Shown here piece by piece: positions 56,833 through 64,000 of a stretch of 64,000 nucleotides of DNA; the stretch's first letter is position 1; every line of letters starts with the position of its first letter. This DNA is from Darksidea phi. Lineage: Eukaryota > Ascomycota > Dothideomycetes > Pleosporales > Lentitheciaceae. The stretch is taken from positions 1 to 64,000 of the forward strand of contig JASJFT010000093.1 of NCBI GenBank assembly GCA_030770425.1. Direction: 5' to 3'. The translations under genes and the position numbers were made by a program. The notes below the pieces were generated by a model that was not told the origin of the DNA, made no database searches, and saw only the letters and a program-made list of their open reading frames with translations.

Positions 56833-57444
56833 TTATTGACCTCCGCGTAAATAAGTCTTCGTCTTTGAGGAACTAATCCGGCCCATGCCATGTAGGCACT
56901 CGCGGGCTTGGTCCTGAATCGCGTGTTCCAGCACAGCAGCAACTTCACCGTCCTCCGCAGTTACACTATCATCTCCGTATTCTGCCATTCGCGTCCGAGC
57001 TATAGTACATATAGAAAATACTGTCCGGGACTCTATCACCCGCAACCGAACATATTCAAGGTTCAAATAAGAGACTGAATCTTTTTCAACCGCGGCATTG
57101 TTAGCATGACCTCGAGAACGATGGTCTCGAGAGTACCGGAGTGTTTGGCAAGGAAAGGGCGGGAGACTGAGTCTGTGAGCAACACATCTGTGAAGTGTGA
57201 AATGACGGAGACTAGACCATGGTGCCAAAGGAAGGAGTTCATTGAAGTTTGCCTCTCTGTTAAAAGACAAGGACGGCACACTCTTGAGGCTACAAAGAAA
57301 GTGGGCTATCCGGCTATAGCCGCCCTGATTATCAGCCGTATTGTCCCCGTTGCACTCCAACGCGTTCAAGGCTGAAGCTATGCACACGATTTTCCACACT
57401 TTGCCACTCCTGACACGCGACTTCAAACGGGTTTTCATTCGCAC
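56833..57444 (-). pseudogene. F-box/LRR-type fungal protein remnant
   Basis: One minus-strand frame (57444-56833) contains LNALECNGDN, ELLPLAPWSSLRHFTLHRCV and, further on, VEKDSVSYLNLEYVRLRVIE. Between these, the repeat-like text LLTDSVSRPFLAKHSGTLET is in a different frame (57281-57063). The pattern LxxLTLxxC followed by ...FLxxHxxTLExxxL is that of leucine-rich fungal F-box proteins. Switching frames mid-repeat implies at least two indels, so I call it a decayed gene. No N-terminal F-box was found. Confidence 0.45.
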
Positions 57445-58316
57445 TCAAGGGTTGAGGCCGGCTCGCAAAATCCATTCCATAACAGCTTCCATGAACCTGA
57501 ACCTATTCTTTGATGGTAAATACCTTCCTACGAGAAAAATAAAATAAACTAGACGAGGCTTTTCCTAGGGTGTCTTCGATACATAGTCGTAGACAGTAGA
57601 GATTTAGTCTGATCTTAATATTGAAACTAATGAGTACTTTATTATTTCAGATCGAGTAAACCGGAAATGCAAGCGCTACAATGGAGGATAATGACCTACA
57701 TGCGCCTAGAAGCTGCTAGACCAGACGAACAAAAAAGCCAGTGAAAGGAGTGCAGATTGGCCTGGCCCGTCGTAGGACTGGGATTTGGCGGGTCCACGAG
57801 TGGAAGTGCGTGGCTATGTGTTGACTGGGGGAGTCTGACTCGGCGGGAGGTATGCTGCAGTTGTGCTTGTGGGTTGAAGGTTGTTTTGCGGATAGTTTAC
57901 ACTGATCTTACTCGAGGAGTAGTGTGGATAGCTGTTCTAAAAGTGGTGGAAAGCCGGCGTGGACTGCATTGCCGTGGATGTGCGTAGTGAGGTATTGTTG
58001 CGTACGCTAGGCGGTGATGACGACGTCATTGTCAGCTCGAAGGCGGGACTGTCGATATAAAGGATATGTTGTGAAAGCGGTTGAGGGGTAGTTTCCATGT
58101 TTGATGACTGATATGAATATTCAAAAAGGTACGGGTCGCATATTGATTATAGCAATACTGTGTGGAAGATACGGGTTTGTGCCATAGTGATGTAGTAGAA
58201 CGCCGCCCAATGCTAATTCTCCCATTTAATGTCATATCAACCCGAACGCCGCTGTCTATCGCATAGCGCATGCATTATAACTCATGACATATCAAAATCA
58301 TGAATGGCAATTAATC
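57445..58316. other. Intergenic, no gene seen
   Basis: AT-richer at 57530-57700; no motif-bearing frame. Includes the 3' flank of the Elongin A gene. Confidence 0.45.
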
Positions 58317-59231
58317 TTACATTTTTGTCCGTTTCGGTTGACGGAGGATACTCGGCTCTTCTCGTCGTCGCTTGCCCCCTGGCGTAGGCCGCTGAGACTG
58401 TGGCCTCGGTGCTGAGAACTGATGGCCGGCGGGCAGACGTGTCCGCTCTGTCTTGTCGGGCGCTGCTTCAGTCGGCCTTGGCATCGGCCTCGATGTAATA
58501 GTGGGTGCTTTCGTAGCGGGGACAGCGTCACTACGTCCGGCAAGCGATGCAGAAGCCCCCTTAGAAAGTAGCATTCGCTTAGGAGCTTCCTGCTGAACCT
58601 GTTCTTGCATCCTGACCATCCTAGCAGGTGCTTGCGTCACCGTTGGTCTCTTCCTCTGAGCTAGAATATGCGCTGGCATCTGTGACGCTTTGGGGCGTGC
58701 CTGTTTCTGGTCGAAGATACCTCGTCGAAGTTTGTCGAAGGCAACTTTACCCGTCTCCTTCGGAGCAGCCGATTTGGCCCACCCGCTTCCTCCTCCGAAA
58801 GCGAAGCCTTTTCGACGGGGACTTGGCTGGTATCCCGTTTGTCCCTCTACAATGGTCGTTTGGTGTCCTTTCCGGTCCTTCTGTATGGCCTGCATTCGCT
58901 GCTTCAACGCCTCGGCTTGCGCTTCCTCCTCCTTCTCTGCATCCCTCTTCAACTTCCGATATACTTTGCTCCAATTCTTCTCATCCCGGGGCTGATGTGG
59001 CTTCTTGTCCCAGTTGGGGATGTCGCGCTTTATAAAGCGTAGCCATATCTCGCCCGTCTCCCCGAGAATTTGTGGGCAGTTCGCCTCCAGCCCGATAAGC
59101 TGGTCGGGGTTCTGCATTTGGCGTAGGACTGGGGCTAGGAAGGCATAAGGAAGGTCGCCTATATCGTCTAGCATGTGGATGTTTTGTATGAGGCGCGCCC
59201 GGGCGAGGTCGTATAGGCTTGCGACAGGCAT
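58317..59231 (-). CDS. Elongin A (RNA polymerase II transcription factor SIII subunit A)
   Basis: Single-exon gene of 304 aa. The first 110 residues match the Elongin A family: ASLYDLARARLIQNIHMLDD, IGDLPYAFLAPVLRQMQNPD, QLIGLEANCPQILGETGEIW, LRFIKRDIPNWDKKPHQPRD and NWSKVYRKLKRD. This region binds Elongin C through a BC-box-like element and links to stalled RNA polymerase II turnover. The remainder is basic and disordered, ending RRREEPSILRQPKRTKM with a likely nuclear localisation signal. The start at 59231 gives MPVASLYDLAR, the usual beginning. It lies divergent to the THO7 gene (486 bp between starts), another transcription-coupled factor. Confidence 0.88.
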   Translation of the reverse strand: MPVASLYDLARARLIQNIHMLDDIGDLPYAFLAPVLRQMQNPDQLIGLEANCPQILGETGEIWLRFIKRDIPNWDKKPHQPRDEKNWSKVYRKLKRDAEKEEEAQAEALKQRMQAIQKDRKGHQTTIVEGQTGYQPSPRRKGFAFGGGSGWAKSAAPKETGKVAFDKLRRGIFDQKQARPKASQMPAHILAQRKRPTVTQAPARMVRMQEQVQQEAPKRMLLSKGASASLAGRSDAVPATKAPTITSRPMPRPTEAAPDKTERTRLPAGHQFSAPRPQSQRPTPGGKRRREEPSILRQPKRTKM

Positions 59232-59717
59232 GGTTGATGATGGGGATTGGGGTTGGACCCGCGGGACTGTCTATATTTGTAAATCCCACGAGGCTACCGC
59301 TATCAAGGAGCATGCGAGAGTAGATGTACTGGGCTCTAGGGTGGATATACTGGTCAAACGGAGGGTGCGGAGAGCGCGACTGCGGTGCGGTGAATATATG
59401 GTCGGGACCCGGGATCGCTGGAGCCTGAACGTGAAGCTTGAGCGGTAGGCGGCGCGGCAAGTGTGTGTTACAGCATGGTGACGAGCTGGCAGCATTAATC
59501 ATTCAAAGTCTAGGGAATGAACGCGACGAGTTTCTTTGAGCGAAGTTAGATCGAGATGCTGAAGTCAACCGTGAAAGCAAGTGACGTTGGCCTGTGGTCG
59601 ACTAGCGCCTGGGCATTTCAGTACTTCGCGACTCCGGCCTCTGGCGATCAACCTCCGCCAGTTGACCGTGCCGTCCACTTGCCTTGATATCTCTTCTAAT
59701 ATAGACCGCCGATCACC

Positions 59718-60825
59718 ATGTCAATCAACCGCTGGGAGCTCGCGAATCCGGCTGATGAAGGTGCGAGGACACCGTCACCGGTCGGAGAACTTGTCATTGA
59801 CATGCATAGATGCCCTCCATAACGTGGCACGCCTCCTCTCGATTGAAGCGCGACCCTTTTTGCGCATGTCCGGCCGCATCACAAAACCAGACACATTCGC
59901 AAACGTACGACCGACGCACCTTCCGTCACCACCGCCAGATGCGTCCGCTGCGGAAGAGGCAGCTGCAGCGCGGGCGGTGGAACGAGAGCAGCAGGCGCAC
60001 AAGATCCACGTCTGGCGCAACGAAATCATGAATGATTTGGAGCTACTGGATTACACAACCCTACGCTTTGAGCTCACATCGGAAAGCAACAATGCTGAAC
60101 GGGCACGATATGCGCAAGAGAAAATCGCCATCACAGAAAAACAGGAACATGTTAGAAAGGAGATCGAGAGGTTGCGGGTCGATCTAGAGGACGCGAAAGA
60201 GACGTTGGCGGTCCGCAAGACGTACGACGAGTTGACCGAGAAGATCACCAACAGCAAGATGCTGAAGCCGCGCGACGAGCAAGCCATTGCGCATGCCAAA
60301 CTGGACGAGGAGATCGCCGAGCTAGAACATGAGGTGCAGACGGCAAAGGACACCTGGAACGAACGTCGCGTGCAGTTCCTCCGCATCGAGGAAGAAGCAA
60401 GAGAAATGCTGCGTATGATCAAGGACGAGAAGGAGGAAGCTGAGCGGAAGGAGGGCATGATGAAGGATCGAGACGATGAAGGCGACTTTAGCTCGGCGAG
60501 GGAAGACGCCAGTCGCGTGGGAACACCACGACCGGACGGAGCTATGACGCCTCTACATTTTAGCCAGAATGTGGAAGGCTCAAGCACGCTCAAGGTTCCG
60601 CAAGACCGTCTTGCGCCTTTATCGAGAGGCGCGAGTTCAGCTGCTTCTCCTGCCCGGTCTGGAATCGTAGAGGACACAGAGATGTCGGAATTGGTTGACG
60701 ATGCAAAGGATGTTCACGCCGACGACTCGTCAGGGCTCGAGGAAGGCGAAGATGTCGAAGAGGGAGAGCACGACGGTGGATCTGAACGTGCAGACGCTTC
60801 TGAGCGGGAGATGGACGAATCATAA
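59718..60825 (+). CDS. THO complex subunit 7
   Basis: Coiled-coil subunit of the THO/TREX complex, which couples transcription with mRNA export. Exons 59718-59760 and 59810-60825 give 352 aa. The short first exon (MSINRWELANPADE) is needed because the family motif DALHNVARLLSIEARPFLRM begins exactly at the splice, the split codon supplying its Asp. Long heptads follow from about residue 80 to 240 (ERARYAQEKIAITEKQEHVR, LAVRKTYDELTEKI, AKLDEEIAELEHEV). The tail is very acidic (SSGLEEGEDVEEGEHDGG). The frame is open further upstream to 59581, but that extension lacks the family N-terminus and overlaps the intron, so it was rejected. Confidence 0.87.
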
Positions 60826-61125
60826 GGGTATCCAGCCGAAAGGGTTCGGATTTTGTCGCAAGTTGGCCTACACCGTATCTCTATGTCTGACGGAACAGCC
60901 GACGTATCGAACCATCTCGTGAACCGTTAGTCCTGATAACCCTTGGGCGGTGATACCCAGGGACTTGTTATTCCCACGTCGGATCCAGGTGAGAGTTGTG
61001 GTTCACATTTGATACCCTACTGGTTTGCATAGCGAGGTGTTTGGGCATGGGCTTGAATATTATTCCGGATTATGTATATGTACACAGGGCCTGAGTATGG
61101 TTCTACATAATCGGGTATCGGTGAC
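60826..61125. other. Convergent 3' intergenic region
   Basis: About 300 bp between the THO7 and tubulin cofactor A stops; no gene seen. Confidence 0.5.
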
Positions 61126-61677
61126 CTATGATATCTCACGAAGGCTTTGCTTGCCCTTAGCAATCGCATCCTTGGCCTTTGTGACATCTTCCGTTGATGC
61201 CTCGCCGCCAGCCTCCTTGTTGCTCTCCTAGCAACGTGTTAGCATACCTGCAAAGCTCTGACATTCGATAGAATAGCTGAGACTCCGAATCGTTCTGTGG
61301 ACGGTTCCTCTGATAGCGCTCGAGGTATCATCCACTGGCAGCTGTTCTTCCGGACGCGGAAACGAGATATGCGGTACTCACGAGTTGTTCCTCTAAGGCC
61401 TGTACAGCCTGGGTAATCTTCTGGCGGACGGTGGGCAGGACGTTCTTGGTCTCCTCCAGTGCTTGGCGCTGAGTGATGTTAGATTGATTCTGACTGGGGG
61501 TATGACGGGTCGTGCCTCTTGCTTCAGGTAGTACTCTGCATTCTCGTCGTCGGTGTTCGACTCCCACTTCTTGATGCGACCCTCTTGCTGCTCCATCTCC
61601 TTGTGGTAGCTCGCTTCCTCTTTGACCAACCTCAAGAGTGACGAGGTGGCGACGCCGAGTTTGGAGGGAGGTGCCAT
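61126..61677 (-). CDS. Tubulin-binding cofactor A
   Basis: Cytosolic chaperone that holds quasi-native beta-tubulin during tubulin folding (TBCA; Rbl2 in yeast, Alp31 in fission yeast). Exons 61677-61507, 61468-61382 and 61227-61126 give 119 aa. Text: MAPPSKLGVATSSLLRLVKE, EASYHKEMEQQEGRIKKWES, ENAEYYLKQE, then RQALEETKNVLPTVRQKITQ, AVQALEEQL and a final exon ESNKEAGGEASTEDVTKAKD with AIAKGKQSLREIS. The protein is all helical, as the family is. The first intron, 38 nt with a CTAAC branch site, is placed so that KQEARP joins RQALEET; a shorter choice would leave only 26 nt. It is divergent from MCM4 with 307 bp between starts. Confidence 0.9.
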
Positions 61678-61984
61678 AGTTTCTGGTGGTAAGCTTAGTT
61701 TGGTCGATGTATCCTTGGTGTCAGACTTCAAGTGGCCTTAGGCTTCGTTATATGTTTTGTTGCTGCCTTGCGCTCGGGTGTTAGAAAATGCCATGATCGC
61801 CCCGCGAGCTTATCGATAACCAACCACGCTAGGATTAATCAGGACCAATTATTAGCTGGCGCGTCGTTTAGCGCCAACGCGTTCTCGCGTACTGTTTTCG
61901 CGTGTCCCTTTCCGCCATCCCACTTTCCCCCGGGCCCTTCAACCATCTACACACTCCATCACTCCTGAAGACGCAATCGTAATC
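61678..61984. promoter_or_regulatory. Shared divergent promoter, TBCA and MCM4
   Basis: The 307 bp between the two starts must hold both promoters. It includes GGCGCGTCGTTTAGCGCCAA and ACGCGTTCTCGCG-like sequence near 61857-61890. ACGCGT-type (MCB) elements are known upstream of yeast replication genes, but the hexamer here is imperfect (ACGCGTT inside CAACGCGTTC), so the link is only suggestive. Confidence 0.4.
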
Positions 61985-64000
61985 ATGTCTTCTCCGGCGC
62001 AGCGTCGCTCGCAGCGCACTTCCGCCTCTGCAACTCCACGAAGGAGCGGACAAGGCGCCAGAAATTCCCAAGTCCCCTCGAGCAGCCCGGGCCCAGCCGA
62101 TCCCGCTGAACAACTACACTCTGAGGCGTCGCGGGCGTCGCAGCGGGTACTTCAGGCTACTCCGCGTAACCAGAGGTTACAGTCCGCGTCGACGCAGTCA
62201 CCGCTGTTCTTTCGTTCTTCTCCCGTCAATGCTTCGGGCTCAGGGGCAGCCGATGCTCCTGAGAGCGACGATGGGGGTGCGACTCCTCGGGCTAGCGGCA
62301 TGACAATTGGAGGTAATGCAAATTACGCCATTAATTATGGCAAAGCTGACGTGAATAGAATCTTCTCCGATCCGCTACGCCTCCAGCTCCAGTCCTGGCC
62401 GCGGTCGCCATGCGCAGAACACCGACATTCGAAGCAGTAGCAGCGCCCTCTTTGTTCGCGGTCCCGACACTGCCGCTCGGAACCGACGTAGCGACATTCA
62501 TTCTGATGTTCTTGGGCCCAGTTCTACGGGTAGGCGCCGCAGGCTGTTTGTGGACGAGAACGGCATGGCTGTTCACGATGCCTCGGATGCGCCCACCTTC
62601 TCCAACTTGAATCCGGATACCTCAGACGCAGATGTCCTAGGCGGCAACTCATCCAGAGTCATTTGGGGTACGAATGTCTCGCTTGTGGACTCCATGAACG
62701 CGATGAAGGACTTCCTCTTCAACTTCCAGAGGAAATATCGCATGATTCAGGATGGAGAGCTGCAAGAAGGCGCTAGCTTGCCAGCGGATGATCCAGCCAT
62801 GACGAAAGAGTACGTGGAGGTGATGAAGGCCATGCTCGAACTGGGGGTTACTCCGCTCAATCTTGACGCTCGCAATCTGAAGGCTTACCCGCCCACGAGG
62901 AAGCTGTGGCATCAGTTGCAGGCTTTCCCTAACGAAATCATCCCGCTCATGGATGTGGCTGTCAAAGATGTCATGATCGAACTGGCCGAGAAGCGCATGG
63001 CCGAATTAAGAGTTCAGCAGTCGCAGGCTCACCGAGCTCCGCAAGGGCGTGGTCGCGATTCAAGCTCTTTGCCACCCATGCTCAGCTCCGATGCTCCGAC
63101 GCCAGGTGCGCCTTCTCCAGCACCCGGGGGCTTAGATATACCAGATCTCATCAAGGAGGTGGACCAGAAGACTTACCGAGTGCGGCCATTTGGACTTGAC
63201 CAAACAATCAACCTGCGCGATCTTAACCCTGGAGACATGGACAAGCTTGTCAGTGTCAAGGGTTTGGTCATCAGAACTACGCCCATCATCCCAGATATGA
63301 AAGATGGTAAGAACAAAAGTCTTGATGTAGTTGCCTTGTTGACATGTCGTAGCATTCTTCCGCTGTTCCGTCTGTAATCATACCGTCAAAGTGGATATTG
63401 ACCGCGGCAAAATCACTGAGCCCACCAGGTGCCCGCGTGCTGTCTGCGAGTCGTCCAACTCAATGCAGATCGTACACAACCGATCTGGTTTCGCGGATAA
63501 GCAAGTCATCAAACTCCAAGAAACACCTGATATGATTCCCGACGGCCAGACGCCACACTCGGTTTCCCTATGCGCCTATGACGAGCTCGTTGATGTTTGC
63601 AAAGCTGGTGATCGTGTTGAAATCACCGGTATCTTTAAGTGTAACCAGGTGCGAATCAACCCACGTCAACGGTCTGTTAAAAACATTTTCAAAACGTACG
63701 TCGATGCCCTCCACATTCAGAAGGTCGATAAGAAGCGCATGGGTATTGATGTCTCTACTATCGAAGAAGAGCTCGCAGAGCATGCGGCCGGCGATATTGA
63801 GGAGACCCGCAAGGTGTCTGAAGAGGAAGAGGCGAAAATAAAGGCAACTGCGGAACGGCCTGACGTTTACGAGCTTCTCTCGCGCTCCTTAGCGCCTAGT
63901 ATCTATGAGATGGACGATCTTAAGAAGGGCATCCTGCTCCAGCTCTTCGGGGGTACAAACAAGTCTTTCGAGAAGGGAGGAAGCCCTAGATACCGAGGTG
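61985..64000 (+). CDS. MCM4: MCM4 replicative helicase subunit (partial, cut by window end)
   Basis: Subunit of the MCM2-7 helicase that unwinds DNA at replication forks. Exons 61985-62312, 62359-63306 and 63353 to beyond 64000. A Ser/Thr/Pro-rich N-terminal tail with SP sites (likely DDK/CDK targets) leads into ESSPIRYASSSSPG, LFVRGP and RRRRLFVDENGMAVHDASD, as in fungal Mcm4. The MCM N-domain reads LDARNLKAYPPTRKLWHQLQ and AFPNEIIPLMDVAVKD. The OB-fold has NPGDMDKLVSVKGLVIRTTP, IIPDMKDAFFRCSVCNHTVK with a CxxC zinc site completed by CPRAVC, and GIFKCNQVRINPRQRSVKNI. The window ends at LFGGTNKSFEKGGSPRYRG, just before the Walker A part of the AAA+ domain, so the ATPase half is not visible. 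About 640 residues are seen. Confidence 0.95.

Noticed and set aside
59581..59717. Longer start for THO7
   Set aside because: Frame is open, but the family N-terminus is restored only by the ATG at 59718 plus a 49-nt intron.

Overview
The window reads as chromosomal DNA of a filamentous ascomycete (Pezizomycotina; a Dothideomycete is a guess from the general style of the proteins). Genes sit on both strands, most carry one to four introns of about 37-60 nt with GT...AG ends and CTAAC/CTGAC-like branch sites, and the families are typically fungal: an ENA sodium ATPase, a Zn2Cys6 regulator, a DMATS prenyltransferase, a SAT4-type rhodopsin-fold protein and a DUF7708 protein. I saw no rRNA, tRNA, CRISPR array or intact transposon.

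Layout. 0-4.4 kb: DNA polymerase epsilon subunit B and a NASP/Hif1 histone chaperone, head to head. 5.6-11.6 kb: a decayed J-domain gene, then a divergent pair made of a DUF7708-like protein with a degenerate P-loop and a DUF7025-type AAA ATPase. 13.8-15 kb: a poly-Asn, apparently GPI-anchored secreted protein. 15.8-18.5 kb: a divergent catabolic pair, D-galactonate dehydratase and a DHDPS-family aldolase. 19-22.3 kb: gene wreckage, including a P450 and an MFS transporter that face each other and have both lost their 5' ends. 25-28 kb: a Zn2Cys6 regulator. 28.5-29 kb: NEDD8 in four very small exons. 31.6-40 kb: a Gln-rich conserved fungal protein and a TBC-domain RabGAP. 41.4-47.7 kb: an MFS exporter, a methyltransferase, a DMATS prenyltransferase and a rhodopsin-fold membrane protein, which look like part of a secondary-metabolite cluster. 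50.5-56 kb: a membrane RING protein and the ENA ATPase. 57-64 kb: an F-box/LRR-like relic, then housekeeping genes for Elongin A, THO7, tubulin cofactor A and MCM4 (cut by the window end).

The most striking feature is a small inversion of about 652 bp (44295-44946). Each breakpoint lies inside a gene: the last 84 codons plus stop of the DMATS gene, and the first 20 codons of the methyltransferase, are now on the opposite strand from the rest of their genes. One pair of breakpoints accounts for both breaks and keeps both reading frames, so a single inversion appears to have disabled two adjacent biosynthetic genes while the neighbouring transporter stays intact.

Other points of interest are a second apparent two-gene lesion at the P450/MFS pair, two families of short dispersed repeats, a five-copy 20-bp minisatellite and the DUF7708/AAA gene pair. 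All exon structures are inferred by eye from splice signals, frame and family resemblance; no alignment or expression data were available.
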